From NCBI RefSeq assembly GCF_000732925.1, contig NZ_CP008953.1, positions 8,487,001-8,551,000 of the forward strand: a stretch of DNA of 64,000 nt, written 5' to 3'. The notes under the pieces were generated by a model, which saw only the letters and a program-made list of their open reading frames with translations, was not told where the DNA came from and did not search any database. The position numbers and the translations under genes were made by a program. Of the stretch, positions 1-8,764 are shown piece by piece (position 1 is the first letter of the stretch; each line of letters opens with the position of its first letter). The DNA is from Amycolatopsis japonica (lineage in GTDB: Bacteria; Actinomycetota; Actinomycetes; Mycobacteriales; Pseudonocardiaceae).

Positions 1-2
1 CC

Positions 3-509
3 AAGGCGATCAAGACGTACGGCCTCGACCTGCTGAGCGACGCCGACCTGGCGCGACCTTGGGCCACCGAGGCACTGGCGGAATGGTCGCGAGCCCGGGA
101 CTCCGCGGCTCCCGAGATCTCGCTGGGTCCAGGCGACCTTCGCGCGCTACGCGACCTTCGAGCATCGTTCGTTTCGCTCGTGGACGGCGGCGAAACGGAC
201 CTCGGCAAGCCGATCAAGGCGGACCTCGACCTGCGCGACGGCGTCGTCCGGCTGTTCCCGTCCGGCACCGGACGACAGTGGCTCGCTTCGGCGCTGTGGA
301 CGGAAACACTGCTCGCGCAGCAGGCCGGGATCTGGTCGCGGCTGAAACTGTGCCGGCTCGACGGCTGCCGTTCGGCCTTCTACGACGTCTCGCGCAACAA
401 CAGCGGCGTCTGGCACGACGTGCGCACCTGCGGGAACGTCGCGAACCTGCGGGCGGCGCGGGAGCGGAAGAAGGCGCTCAGCCCAACGACGCCAGCGCCG
501 ACGGAATAG
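3..509 (+). CDS. CGNR zinc-finger regulator, C-terminal part
   Basis: The 5' end lies outside the window; reading frame 3 is open from the first bases to TAG at 507-509. The visible part matches the C-terminal half of ABATE-domain/CGNR zinc-finger proteins, presumed transcriptional regulators that are common in actinomycetes. The finger runs CRLDGC, then YDVSRNNSG, then TCGNV. The usual third cysteine after the conserved Trp is His here (WHD), and the arginine of the CGNR signature is Val, so the zinc site is a variant. The last 32 bases overlap the 3' end of the convergent NAD(P)-binding gene. Family is confident; DNA target unknown. Confidence 0.8.
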   Translation, partial: KAIKTYGLDLLSDADLARPWATEALAEWSRARDSAAPEISLGPGDLRALRDLRASFVSLVDGGETDLGKPIKADLDLRDGVVRLFPSGTGRQWLASALWTETLLAQQAGIWSRLKLCRLDGCRSAFYDVSRNNSGVWHDVRTCGNVANLRAARERKKALSPTTPAPTE

Positions 510-1119
510 GGATCTCCCCGCCGATGACGTCGAAACCCTGATTCTCGGCGAGCGGTTCTTCCAGCGTGGCGACCAGGACGGCGGCGACGTCGGCGCGGGA
601 GACGCGGCCCGGTTCGAGATGACCGGCGATCTTGACGTGGCCGGTGGGCTGGTCGTCGGTGAGCGTGCCGGGCCGGACGATCGTCCAGTTCAGGCTCGAA
701 CGGCGCAGGACACTGTCGGAGATCTGCTTCGCCATCAGGATCGACCGCACCAGGCGATCACCCTGATCCGGTGAATCCGCGAACTGCGCGGAAAGCTGCA
801 CGAACCGCGAGACCCCCGCCTTCTCCGCCGCGCGGATGGCGGTCATCACGCCGTCACGGTCGACGAGGTCGACCGAGGCCTGGTCGGGATCGGGCGCGCC
901 GATCGCGCTGATCACCACTTCGGACCCGGCGAGCGCCTCGACGAGATCGTCCGCGTCGGCGGTGACGTCCGCGACCACGGTCTCGGCGCCGAGCCCGGCG
1001 ACCTGCTCGGCGCGGCGGCGGCTGCGCAGGCCCGCCCGCACCTGATGTCCCCGCCCCCGCAGGAGCCGGACCACGTGGATCCCCGTCCGCCCCGACGCTC
1101 CCAGCACTGTGACCCGCAT
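478..1119 (-). CDS. NAD(P)H-binding atypical SDR family protein
   Basis: About 213 aa with an N-terminal Rossmann motif GASGRTG after MRVTVL (residues 1-13), then a second strand with arginines (RSRRRAEQ) typical of NADP preference, and a conserved VISAIGAP segment. It resembles the NmrA/YwnB-like 'NAD(P)H-binding' family, which acts as a reductase, epimerase or redox sensor; no Tyr-x-x-x-Lys catalytic pair is obvious. An upstream in-frame ATG at 1155 would add 12 residues, but the ATG at 1119 sits directly before the Rossmann strand and is preferred. Convergent with and slightly overlapping the CGNR regulator. Substrate unknown. Confidence 0.82.
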   Translation of the reverse strand: MRVTVLGASGRTGIHVVRLLRGRGHQVRAGLRSRRRAEQVAGLGAETVVADVTADADDLVEALAGSEVVISAIGAPDPDQASVDLVDRDGVMTAIRAAEKAGVSRFVQLSAQFADSPDQGDRLVRSILMAKQISDSVLRRSSLNWTIVRPGTLTDDQPTGHVKIAGHLEPGRVSRADVAAVLVATLEEPLAENQGFDVIGGEIPIPSALASLG

Positions 1120-1175
1120 GACAGAGAGTCTGCCCGAAGGCCACGCTCCCCGCATTTAGTCCTCTGAATGCGGAA

Positions 1176-1230
1176 GTACATGAAGGCCCCCTTCCTGTAC
1201 CTAGGCGCAAGGAAGGGGGCCTTCACGTAC
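1176..1230. repeat. Gene-end palindrome (TGAAGG-CCTT family), likely bidirectional terminator
   Basis: Arms 1176-1195 and 1211-1230 are reverse complements over 20 nt with one mismatch, around a 15-nt loop. It lies just beyond the stop of the leftward peptide-importer operon (stop 1247-1249). The core TGAAGGCCCCCTTCC recurs at other gene ends in this window. Just outside it, 1149-1173 contains a short hairpin with a TCCTCTGAATGCGG stretch resembling the palindrome at 19978-20025. Confidence 0.75.
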
Positions 1231-1246
1231 TTCACCAAAGCTGGGG

Positions 1247-2365
1247 CTAGAGGATCTCCGCCGCCGAGCCGACGTCCGGCAGTCCGCCGACGTCGGGGTT
1301 CAGCTCCCCGGCCTCGACGAGTTCCGCCTTGACCTCGTGCGGTTTGATCCGCCCGTCGCGGATGTCCTCCGCGTAGTGGCACGCGACCCGGTGCCCGGTG
1401 CCGATCTCCCGCAGCTGCGGGCGGTCGGTGTCGCACAGGCTCTGCTGCTTCCACGGGCACCGCGTGTGGAACCGGCAGCCGGACGGCGGCCGCGCCGGCG
1501 AGGGCAGGTCACCGGCGAGCAGGATCTGCTCGCGGCTGTCCTCCACCGTCGGATCCGGCACGGGGATCGCCGACAGCAGCGCCCGCGTGTACGGGTGCAG
1601 CGGGTTCTCGTACAGCGTGTCCGCGTCGGCCTCTTCGACCAGCGAGCCGAGGTACATCACGCCGATGCGGTCGGAGATGTGACGCACCACCGCGAGGTCG
1701 TGCGCGATCACCAGGTACGTCAGCCCGAGCTTCTCCTGCAGATCCTCCAGGAGGTTGACCACCTGCGCCTGCACCGAGACGTCCAGCGCGGACACCGGTT
1801 CGTCGGCGACGATCAGGTCCGGCTCGACCGCCAAAGCCCGCGCGATGCCGATGCGCTGACGCTGACCGCCCGAGAACTCGTGCGGGTACTTCCGCAGCGA
1901 GGACTCCGGAAGCCCCACGGCGGCAAGGAGTTCGCGCAGCCGCTTGGCCGTCGCCTCCTTGTCCTTGGCGAGGCCGTGCGCCTTCATCCCTTCGGTCAGA
2001 ATGGATTCCACCGACTGCCGAGGGTCCAAAGAGGACATCGGGTCCTGGAACACCATCTGCATCCGGCGGCGGGCCTTGCGCAGTTCCTCGCCCTTGAGCC
2101 CGGCGACGTCGGTGCCGTCGAAGACGACCTTGCCGTCGGTCAGCTCGGTCAGCCGGAGGATCGCCCTGCCCAAAGTGGACTTCCCGCAGCCGGATTCCCC
2201 GACCAGACCGTAGGTTTCACCCCGGCGGATGGCCAGATCGACGCCGTCGACGGCGAACACGTGCCCGACCGTGCGGTCGACCACGATGCCGCGTTTGATC
2301 GGGAAGTGCACCTTGAGGTCGTCGACCTCCAGGAGCACGTCCTGCGGCGGTACCGTTTGGGTCAT
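1247..2365 (-). CDS. Peptide ABC transporter ATP-binding protein (DppF/OppF type)
   Basis: 372 aa ATPase that would energise import of di/oligopeptides at the inner face of the membrane. Visible motifs are Walker [11 protein letters not shown]-loop [10 protein letters not shown], signature FSGGQRQR, Walker B LIVADEP and the switch His in VIAHDL. The C-terminal oligopeptide-transporter extension carries the cysteine motif CRFHTRCPW...C...C, a feature of the Opp/Dpp subfamily linked to an iron-sulfur site in some members. ATG at 2365 overlaps the stop of the upstream ATPase gene by 4 nt (ATGA), implying translational coupling. Last gene of the five-gene operon; a palindrome follows. Confidence 0.93.
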   Translation of the reverse strand: MTQTVPPQDVLLEVDDLKVHFPIKRGIVVDRTVGHVFAVDGVDLAIRRGETYGLVGESGCGKSTLGRAILRLTELTDGKVVFDGTDVAGLKGEELRKARRRMQMVFQDPMSSLDPRQSVESILTEGMKAHGLAKDKEATAKRLRELLAAVGLPESSLRKYPHEFSGGQRQRIGIARALAVEPDLIVADEPVSALDVSVQAQVVNLLEDLQEKLGLTYLVIAHDLAVVRHISDRIGVMYLGSLVEEADADTLYENPLHPYTRALLSAIPVPDPTVEDSREQILLAGDLPSPARPPSGCRFHTRCPWKQQSLCDTDRPQLREIGTGHRVACHYAEDIRDGRIKPHEVKAELVEAGELNPDVGGLPDVGSAAEIL

Positions 2366-3357
2366 CGGGCCCCTCCTCGTGCGGCCACGGCCGGGATCAC
2401 CGGGTTGTGGCAGCGCAGCAGCCCGTTGCGATCCGGGGTCAGCTGCGGTGAAACCTCCCGGCACACGCCGAGAGCGTTCGGGCAGCGGGGCGCGAACGCG
2501 CAGCCGCCGTCCCACGGGATGTTGTCGGCGACGGATCCCTTGATGGGGATCAGTTTCTCGCCGCGGCCCGCGTCGAGACGCGGGATCGAGGCGAGCAGGC
2601 CGTGCGTGTAGGGATGCCGCGGCTCGGCGAACAACGCGTGCCGCTCCGCGCGCTCGACGATCTTGCCGCCGTAGAGCACGTTGACCTGGTCGCAGAGACC
2701 GGCGACGACACCTAGGTCGTGCGTGATCATGATCAGCGCGGTCCCGGTGTCCTGCACCAGTTCCCGCAGCAGCGCGAGGATCTGCGCCTGGATCGTCACG
2801 TCGAGCGCGGTGGTCGGCTCGTCGGCGATGAGCAGCCGCGGACGGCACGCCAGCGCGATCGCGATCAGCGCGCGCTGCCGCATCCCGCCGGAAAGCTGGT
2901 GCGGGTACTCGGAAAGCCGCCGTGTCGGGTCGGGGATGCCGACCTTGTCCAGCAGTTCCGCCGCTTCCACCGACGCCGCCTTGCGCGCCATCCCGCGGTG
3001 CCGTTCCAGCACCTCGGTGATCTGCAGCCCGATCGGGATGACCGGGTTCAGCGAGGACAGCGGGTCCTGGAACACCATGCCGAGATCGCGACCCCGGCGG
3101 TCCCGCATTTCCTTGTCCGACAGGCGAAGCAGATCCGCGCCTTCGAACGACACGGAACCACTGACCTGGTTGCCGCGCTTCGCGAGCAGCCGCATGATCG
3201 CCAGCGAGGTCACGGACTTGCCGCAACCGGACTCGCCGACGAGACCGACCGTCTGGCCGGGTTCGACGTCGAAACTGACCTCGTCCACCGCGGTGAACGG
3301 CTTCTCGCCGCGCCGGGAGAAAACGACCTTGAGGTCGCGTACTTCAAGGAGAGCCAT
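2362..3357 (-). CDS. Peptide ABC transporter ATP-binding protein (DppD/OppD type)
   Basis: 331 aa, paralogous to the next gene. Motifs seen are Walker [22 protein letters not shown], signature LSGGMRQR, Walker B LLIADEP and ITHDLGV, with the C-terminal Opp-type cysteine motif [14 protein letters not shown]. It should pair with DppF as an asymmetric ATPase heterodimer on the two permeases. It starts 6 nt after the permease gene upstream and ends in an ATGA overlap with the next ATPase. Confidence 0.93.
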   Translation of the reverse strand: MALLEVRDLKVVFSRRGEKPFTAVDEVSFDVEPGQTVGLVGESGCGKSVTSLAIMRLLAKRGNQVSGSVSFEGADLLRLSDKEMRDRRGRDLGMVFQDPLSSLNPVIPIGLQITEVLERHRGMARKAASVEAAELLDKVGIPDPTRRLSEYPHQLSGGMRQRALIAIALACRPRLLIADEPTTALDVTIQAQILALLRELVQDTGTALIMITHDLGVVAGLCDQVNVLYGGKIVERAERHALFAEPRHPYTHGLLASIPRLDAGRGEKLIPIKGSVADNIPWDGGCAFAPRCPNALGVCREVSPQLTPDRNGLLRCHNPVIPAVAARGGAR

Positions 3358-3363
3358 GAAAGA

Positions 3364-4299
3364 TCACCGCCTGTTCTTCGGATCGAGGGCTTCCCGCAAG
3401 GACTCGCCGAGCAGCGTGAACCCGAGCGCGACGATGATGATCGCGATGGCCGGGTAGTACGCCAGCTCGGGACGGATGTCGAGGAACTGCCGAGCGCTGC
3501 GGCTCAGCATGATGCCCCATTCCGCCCGGTTCGGGTCCGGGTCGCCGAGACCGAGGAACGACAGTGCCGCCGCCTCGAGGATCGCGGTGGCCAGGGTCAG
3601 CGTGGCCTGCACGATGACCGGGCCGAGCGAGTTGGGCAGCATGTGCCGCAACACGATCGCGCCGCGTTTGACGCCGAGCGACGTCGCCGCGAGCACATGG
3701 TCGCTGTTTCTCTGCGCGAGCATCGAACCGCGCAGCAACCGCGCGAAGATCGGCACGCCGACCATCGACACGGCCACGATCACGGTCCACTGGCTCGGCT
3801 TCTGGAACAGCGCGGCGACCGAGATCGCCAGCAGCAGCGACGGCACGGACAGCATGACGTCGACGAGGCGCATCAGCACCGTGTCGACCCAGCCGCCGAA
3901 GGCACCGGCGAGACCGCCGATGATCATGCCGACCACGACGCCGATGATCGTCGCGAGCACACCGACCAGCAGCGTGTTCTGCGCGCCGACCAGCAGCCGC
4001 GAAAGGTAGTCGCGACCGAAGTCGTCGACACCGAGCGGGAAACCGGCCTGGGCGCCGGGGATGATGCCCTGGCCGAGGATGACCTCGCTCTGCAGGTACC
4101 GCTCGTACGGGTCCTTCGGCGCGATGAACGGCGCCAGGATCGCCAGCAGCAGGAACAGCAGGGTGATCACGCCACCGGTGATCGCGACCGGGCTCCGCAG
4201 CATGCGGCGGAGCGCCTCGCCACCGAGGCTGTGCCCCTTCGCCGACGTCGCGGCGAGCTTGTCGATCGGTTCCTTCTTCTTGTTCAGCAATGTGTTCAT
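3364..4299 (-). CDS. Peptide ABC transporter permease (DppC/OppC type)
   Basis: 311 aa integral membrane protein with an N-terminal cytosolic stretch, a first hydrophobic segment (AITGGVITLLFLLLAILAPF) and about five further membrane segments. The binding-protein-dependent permease (EAA) loop is visible around HMLPNSLGPVIVQATLTLA. The segment between TM1 and TM2 matches the OppC_N extension. ATG at 4299 overlaps the stop of the DppB-like gene by 4 nt, so the two permeases are probably made in equal amounts. Confidence 0.92.
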   Translation of the reverse strand: MNTLLNKKKEPIDKLAATSAKGHSLGGEALRRMLRSPVAITGGVITLLFLLLAILAPFIAPKDPYERYLQSEVILGQGIIPGAQAGFPLGVDDFGRDYLSRLLVGAQNTLLVGVLATIIGVVVGMIIGGLAGAFGGWVDTVLMRLVDVMLSVPSLLLAISVAALFQKPSQWTVIVAVSMVGVPIFARLLRGSMLAQRNSDHVLAATSLGVKRGAIVLRHMLPNSLGPVIVQATLTLATAILEAAALSFLGLGDPDPNRAEWGIMLSRSARQFLDIRPELAYYPAIAIIIVALGFTLLGESLREALDPKNRR

Positions 4300-5297
4300 C
4301 GGACACGCACCCTCGGGTCGATGAGCCCGTACGAGATATCGACCAGCGTGTTCACCAGCACGTAGACGAGCGCGCCGAACAGCAGCAGCGCCTGCAGACG
4401 CGGGTAGTCACGCCGTTCGATGCCCTCGGCGAGCAGGAAGCCCAGGCCGCGGAAGTTGAACACGCGCTCGGTCAGCACGGCGCCACCGAGCAGCGCGCCG
4501 GTCTGCAGGCCGATGACGGTGACCACCGGCAGGAGCCCGTTGCGGAGCACGTGACGGCGCCGGACGATCGGCTGGGTCAGGCCCTTCGAGTTCGCCGTGC
4601 GGATGAAGTCCTCGTTCAGCACGTCCAGCACCGACGCGCGGGTGATCCGGACGATCACCGCGAGCGGGATGGTGGCGAGCGCGAACGCGGGAAGGATCAG
4701 GTGGGTGATCGCGTCCCAGGCGGCGTCCCATTCCTGGGTGATGATGCCGTCGAAGACCGCGAAGCCGGTGACGGTGGTGGCGTCGAGACCCGCCATCTGA
4801 CGGCCCTGCGACGGAAGTCCGAGCGGAGCGGCCAGCGCGTCCTGCATCATGTAGCCGAGGAAGAACACCGGCACCGCGACCCCGACCAGCGAGAGCACGA
4901 TGATGATGTTGTCGACGGCACCGCCGCGGAAGCGGGCGGACAGGTAGCCGAACGGGATGCCGAGCCCCACCGCGATGAGCATCGCGCAGAAGCCGAGCTC
5001 GAGGGTGGCGGGCAGGAAGTTCCCGATCTCCGACATGACCGGCTGGGCGGAGACCAGCGAGTTGCCGAAGTCGCCGGTGATCGCCCGGCCGAGGAACTTG
5101 AAGTACTGGACGAAGATCGGATCGTCGAGGCCGAGAAGCTTGTTCAGGTCGGCGATCTTCTCCGGGGTCGCCTTGTCACCCAGGAGGGCGCCGGCGGGGC
5201 CACCGGGCAGGGACCGGAGCCAGGCGAAGATCAAAATGGACAGGATCAAGAGCGTCGGTATCGCTTGTAGCAGCCGACGCACGAGAAAACGGAGCAC
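4296..5297 (-). CDS. Peptide ABC transporter permease (DppB/OppB type)
   Basis: 333 aa, beginning MLRFLVRRLLQAIPTLLILS, the classic positively charged first membrane segment of DppB/OppB. About six membrane segments follow, with the permease loop near VVRRRHVLRNGLLPVVTVIG. It forms the translocation pore with the DppC-like protein. It is separated from the substrate-binding gene by 85 nt holding a strong hairpin, whereas the remaining genes are tightly packed. The substrate could be peptides, nickel or glycosides; sequence alone does not decide. Confidence 0.92.
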   Translation of the reverse strand: MLRFLVRRLLQAIPTLLILSILIFAWLRSLPGGPAGALLGDKATPEKIADLNKLLGLDDPIFVQYFKFLGRAITGDFGNSLVSAQPVMSEIGNFLPATLELGFCAMLIAVGLGIPFGYLSARFRGGAVDNIIIVLSLVGVAVPVFFLGYMMQDALAAPLGLPSQGRQMAGLDATTVTGFAVFDGIITQEWDAAWDAITHLILPAFALATIPLAVIVRITRASVLDVLNEDFIRTANSKGLTQPIVRRRHVLRNGLLPVVTVIGLQTGALLGGAVLTERVFNFRGLGFLLAEGIERRDYPRLQALLLFGALVYVLVNTLVDISYGLIDPRVRVR

Positions 5298-5330
5298 GTG
5301 CGTTCCTTTGTTGCCAGCCCGGGATGGACT

Positions 5331-5364
5331 TCAGGGGGTGGGCGCGGTAGCACCCACCCCCTGA
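5331..5364 (-). terminator. Intra-operon hairpin between binding-protein and permease genes
   Basis: TCAGGGGGTGGG at 5331-5342 pairs perfectly with CCCACCCCCTGA at 5353-5364. It sits 18 nt after the dppA-like stop and before the dppB-like start. Such structures commonly attenuate read-through or protect the upstream mRNA, so that binding protein exceeds permease. No T-run follows, so partial termination or mRNA stabilisation is more likely than a full stop. Confidence 0.7.
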
Positions 5365-5382
5365 GCCACTAGTGGTGGAGGA

Positions 5383-7056
5383 TCAGTTGACCGTGACGGT
5401 GTAGAAGCGCTCGTCGGTCAGCGGGCTGGCCACCAGACCCTTCACCTTCGGGCCGACGACGATCGCCGGGGGGCCGTAGGAGATCGGGATGGCGGGCAGG
5501 TACTCCATGATCTTCTGGTTCACTTCCTGGTACGCCTTGGTGTGCGCCTCGCCGGCGGGCGCGGCGTCCGCGGCCGAGATGGCCGAGAACAGCGCCGAGT
5601 CGTTGAAGCCGAACTCCGGCTTCTCGCGACCGAAGAAGGTGCCCACGAAGTTGCCGGCGTCGTTGTAGTCACCGGTCCAGCCGAGCAGGTGCACGTCGTG
5701 CTTGCCCGCCTTCTGGACGTCGTCCTTGTAGCCACCGTTCCACGGCTTGGCGATCGGCTCGACCTTGATGCCCATGGCCTTCATGTCCTCGGACAGCGAG
5801 GTGAAGATGTCCGCCGGGTTCGGCATGTACGGCCGGGTGACCTCGGTCGGGTAGTAGAACTTCAGGGTCATGCCCTCGGCGCCGGCTTCCTTCAGCAGGT
5901 CTTTCGCCTTCTGAAGGTTGTAGTCGTACTTGGTGACGTTCTCGTTGTAGCCGTCGATCGCCTTCGGCACGAACTGGGTCGCGGTCTCGGCGCCCTCGGG
6001 GAGCTTCGACTTCACGAACTGGGCGCGGTTGAGGCCATAGGCCAGCGCCTGACGGACCTTGAGGTCCTTCAGCTTCGGGTTGTTCTTCTGGTTGATGCCC
6101 AGGTACAGGATGTTGAACGACGGGCGGATGAGCACCTGCTCGCCGTCGTTGCGCAGCAGGCCGTAGTCCGCGGGCGACGGGTAGTCGTAGCCCTGGATGT
6201 CGCCGGCCTTGAGCGCCTGCTTGCGGGCGTTCTCGTCCGGGATGACCTTGAAGACCAGCTTGTCGAGCTTGGCCGTCTGGGTCGGCGAGTCGGTGGCCTT
6301 GGAGAGCGTGATCTCACCCTTGGCCTGGTCCCAGCTCTCGAACTTGAACGGGCCGGTGCCGGTCGGGTGCTTCAGCGCGTACTCCGGGTAGGAGAACGAG
6401 TCACCGCTCTGGGTGACCTGGTCCGCGTTGTACTTCTTCAGCGCGTCCGGGCTCTGGATCGAGAACGACGGCAGCGTGAAGGCGGCCGGGAAGGCACCCT
6501 TGGCCTTGTTCAGGTTCAGGACGGCGGTCGACTCGTCCTTGACCTGGCAGTCCTTGAACACCGGGGCGCCGGAGGCGTCACCCTCGTTCTTGGCGAAGCC
6601 CTCGAAGACGTCGCCGTAGTAGATCATCTGGCTCTGGGCGGCGGCGCCCTTCATGTTGAACATGCGGTTGAAGTTGAAGCAGACCGCTTCGGCGTTGAAC
6701 GGGGTGCCGTCGTGGAACTTCACGCCCTTCTTCAGGCTGAAGGTCCAGGTCTTGCCTTCGTTGCTGCCTTCCCACTTCTCCGCCAGGCCGGGCTCGAGGT
6801 CCGCGGTCCCCGGCTTGTTCATGATCAGGGTGTCCATCATCTGGCGGATGATGCGGAAGGTCTCACCGTCGTCGTTGAAGAGCGGGTCGAAAGTCTTCGG
6901 GTTACCGGCGGCACCGAAGACCATGGTGCCTCCCGAGCCACCCCCTGCGCCTTCTTCACGCTTCGATTCGGCACAGGCGGAAATGGAGACCGCGAGTGCG
7001 CCGGCAAGCCCGATCAGGGCCACACGGCGTGCTCGGGTCACCCGCAGTTGCTGCAT
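5383..7056 (-). CDS. Peptide ABC transporter substrate-binding lipoprotein
   Basis: 557 aa SBP_bac_5 family protein that captures peptide outside the membrane and delivers it to the permeases. The N-terminus RRVALIGLAGALAVSISAC is a lipoprotein signal peptide with lipobox cysteine near residue 28. The family signature region WTFSLKKGVKFHDGTPFNAE and the C-terminal LPAIPISY segment are clear. Full length for the family. First gene of the importer operon; the promoter must lie in the gene-free region to its right. Confidence 0.93.
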   Translation of the reverse strand: MQQLRVTRARRVALIGLAGALAVSISACAESKREEGAGGGSGGTMVFGAAGNPKTFDPLFNDDGETFRIIRQMMDTLIMNKPGTADLEPGLAEKWEGSNEGKTWTFSLKKGVKFHDGTPFNAEAVCFNFNRMFNMKGAAAQSQMIYYGDVFEGFAKNEGDASGAPVFKDCQVKDESTAVLNLNKAKGAFPAAFTLPSFSIQSPDALKKYNADQVTQSGDSFSYPEYALKHPTGTGPFKFESWDQAKGEITLSKATDSPTQTAKLDKLVFKVIPDENARKQALKAGDIQGYDYPSPADYGLLRNDGEQVLIRPSFNILYLGINQKNNPKLKDLKVRQALAYGLNRAQFVKSKLPEGAETATQFVPKAIDGYNENVTKYDYNLQKAKDLLKEAGAEGMTLKFYYPTEVTRPYMPNPADIFTSLSEDMKAMGIKVEPIAKPWNGGYKDDVQKAGKHDVHLLGWTGDYNDAGNFVGTFFGREKPEFGFNDSALFSAISAADAAPAGEAHTKAYQEVNQKIMEYLPAIPISYGPPAIVVGPKVKGLVASPLTDERFYTVTVN

Positions 7057-7357
7057 CTGGCACCCCTTGAGGAGATTTTCGGTGTTTAGGCACCGTCCGG
7101 TCGGTCGGTAACTCGAACTCCACGGACGATCGGTGTGCCCGCCGACACTAGCGGGAACTCAGCCCGCACTTAAGCACGCGAGGTTACGATCGCGCTACAC
7201 GACGGCCAATACGACCGCAAAGTGTCCGCAATTCCGGACGGAGTGTAATCAATTCCCGACCACTAACGCGCAGAGTGCCGGGTCACTGACTCAAATGGGT
7301 GTCCACCACTACAACCAATGGGTGCCGGAGGAAACAGGACATCGGCAGGACATTGGG

Positions 7358-7470
7358 CCGCACTCACGTGATCGAAGGCGGAACTCGCGTGATCAGAGGC
7401 GGAACACCCGAGTGCGGCCTTCAATCACGCGAGTCACGTCCCTGATCACGCGAGTCACGCCTCCGCTCAC
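7358..7470. repeat. Cluster of 'CGCGTGATCA' direct and inverted repeats
   Basis: On the left side, TCACGTGATCGAAGGCGGAA and TCGCGTGATCAGAGGCGGAA are tandem with period about 20. They are followed by inverted copies TCACGCGAGTCACG at 7425-7438 and 7445-7458. CCGCACTC at 7358-7365 also pairs with GAGTGCGG at 7410-7417. The same GATCACGCG word dominates 7599-7766 and 17049-17169. Confidence 0.65.
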
Positions 7471-7489
7471 GCTGCGCCTTGTGTGTCCA

Positions 7490-7544
7490 GTCCGTGAAGG
7501 CCTCCTTGAGGGACTCAGGGTCCCTCAAGGAGGCCTTCACGGAC
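7490..7544. repeat. Perfect 24-bp palindrome, TGAAGG-CCTT family
   Basis: Arm 7490-7513 (starting GTCCGTGAAGGCCTCCTTGA) and arm 7521-7544 are perfect reverse complements around a 7-nt loop. It is one of the TGAAGG...CCTTCA palindromes that mark gene ends in this window, but here it lies inside a gene-free stretch 226 bp beyond the nearest stop. Confidence 0.8.
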
Positions 7545-7598
7545 TTCGGACCCGCAGGTACATGGGCTACAGGATTGGCTCTGACCATCTGTGCCGAA

Positions 7599-7766
7599 CG
7601 GCGGTTTCGCGTGATTGATCGGACGGCACGTGTGATCCGACGGACGACACACGTGACCAGATGGACGACTCGCGGCGGAGCTTGACCGGGCTCGTGTCGT
7701 CCGTCCAGACACGCGCGTCGTCCTCTGGATCACGCGTGTCGTCCGTCCAATCACGCGAAACCGCCG
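7599..7766. repeat. 168-bp imperfect inverted repeat built of GATCACGCG units
   Basis: The outer arms, 7599-7616 (CGGCGGTTTCGCGTGATT) and 7749-7766, are perfect 18-nt reverse complements. Inside, both arms continue as units of about 21 nt of the type GGACGACACGCGTGATC, mostly complementary, down to a centre near 7675-7690. RNA from either strand could fold into a cruciform-like stem of roughly 70 bp. It lies immediately downstream of the uridine-kinase-like gene (stop at 7770). Confidence 0.7.
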
Positions 7767-7769
7767 TCC

Positions 7770-8285
7770 TCACCACTCGCGGGGGGTGACCACACGATCG
7801 GCCGCGGCCCTGGTCCCGTCGACGGCGAACCACCCGCGCTCGAACAGCTGCCAGCGCCGCAGTTCCGCCCTCGATCCCTCGCCGTCCCGCTCGGCGGCAC
7901 GGTCGAGACGTTCCGCTTCACTGCCGCCATCGAGCCAGGTCAGCAGGGACAACGAGGGCCGCATCCGCGCGCGGCCACTGGAAACGCCTTCCAGCACCAA
8001 AACCTCGGGGACCGGGATTTCGACCTCTTCACCCGGCAGCGGGACGCCGGTGGACCAGTCCACTCGCCGGTAGCGACCGGGCCTGCCCGCGCGCAGCGGT
8101 TCCAGCACGCCGGTCTCCAGCCGCGGCCACCACGAAACGGGTTCGTCCCAGGTGGCGAACTCGTCGGTGCTCACCAGCGCCACCCGGGCACCGCGACCGG
8201 CGAGTTCCGCCACGATCTTCCTGGCCAGCGTGGACTTCCCGGAGCCGGAAGGGCCGTCGACGGCGAGTACGCGGACGGCGCCCAA
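7770..8285 (-). CDS. Uridine kinase-like P-loop protein
   Basis: 171 aa nucleoside-kinase-fold protein, probably cytosolic. Walker A GPSGSGKSTLARK lies near residue 10, with LVSTDEFATWDE in the position of the substrate-binding DDF region of uridine kinases, then VLVLEGVSSGR (Walker B-like). The substrate is not predictable; actinomycetes hold many 'uridine kinase family' proteins of this size. The gene upstream ends 29 nt away. Confident for fold, weak for reaction. Confidence 0.8.
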   Translation of the reverse strand: MGAVRVLAVDGPSGSGKSTLARKIVAELAGRGARVALVSTDEFATWDEPVSWWPRLETGVLEPLRAGRPGRYRRVDWSTGVPLPGEEVEIPVPEVLVLEGVSSGRARMRPSLSLLTWLDGGSEAERLDRAAERDGEGSRAELRRWQLFERGWFAVDGTRAAADRVVTPREW

Positions 8286-8314
8286 CCTCGGCGGGGCGGC
8301 GAAAAGGGCGTCGA

Positions 8315-8752
8315 TCAGCGTGCGCGTGCGGGGCTCACTTCGGGGAGCCCTTTGACGTTGTCGGGCGTGGCCGTCCGCGCTTCGAGCGCGGCGACGCGTT
8401 CTTCCAGGTCACGCTGGGCGTCGGCGAGTTCGCAGCGGAGCAGCGCGATCTCCTCGACGGAGGTCCGGACCTCTTCTTCGAGGTGACCGACCTCGGTCGA
8501 CAGATGCAACGCGACCAGTGCCAGCACGACACCGGCCAAGAGGAATACGAAGTTCGACGGCGTCTGCACGCCGGTTATCCGCGCCAGGAAGTCGGCGGCC
8601 TGCGGAACGAGGGCGAGCACGACCACGCCGACGGCGAGGACGAGCCAAACACCCGCGTACTTTTCCCGCAGTTTCCGCCGCCGCATCATCTCGAGGACGA
8701 CGAACAGCACCAGACAGGCGACGACGATGCTGAGAATGCGCCAGCCAGCCAT
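8315..8752 (-). CDS. DUF2304 membrane protein
   Basis: 145 aa. Three hydrophobic segments occupy the first 85 residues (ILSIVVACLVLFVVLEM, AGVWLVLAVGVVVLALV, FVFLLAGVVLALVAL), followed by a charged coiled coil (residues ~88-130). This is the DUF2304 pattern. DUF2304 genes typically sit directly after a dolichyl-phosphate-mannose-synthase-like GT2, as here (12-nt gap), pointing to a role in lipid-linked sugar handling at the membrane. The exact function is unknown. Confidence 0.88.
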   Translation of the reverse strand: MAGWRILSIVVACLVLFVVLEMMRRRKLREKYAGVWLVLAVGVVVLALVPQAADFLARITGVQTPSNFVFLLAGVVLALVALHLSTEVGHLEEEVRTSVEEIALLRCELADAQRDLEERVAALEARTATPDNVKGLPEVSPARAR

Positions 8753-8764
8753 AATCAGCTCCTT

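Larger units (their letters stand above)
7057..7769. other. 713-bp gene-free region rich in inverted repeats
   Basis: No convincing coding sequence on either strand. The right end borders the stop of a leftward kinase-like gene and the left end borders the start of the importer operon. The left 250 bp (7057-7310) are less GC-rich and should hold the importer promoter, but no clear -35/-10 pair stands out. The rest holds three repeat structures listed separately (7358-7470, 7490-7544, 7599-7766). Confidence 0.7.
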
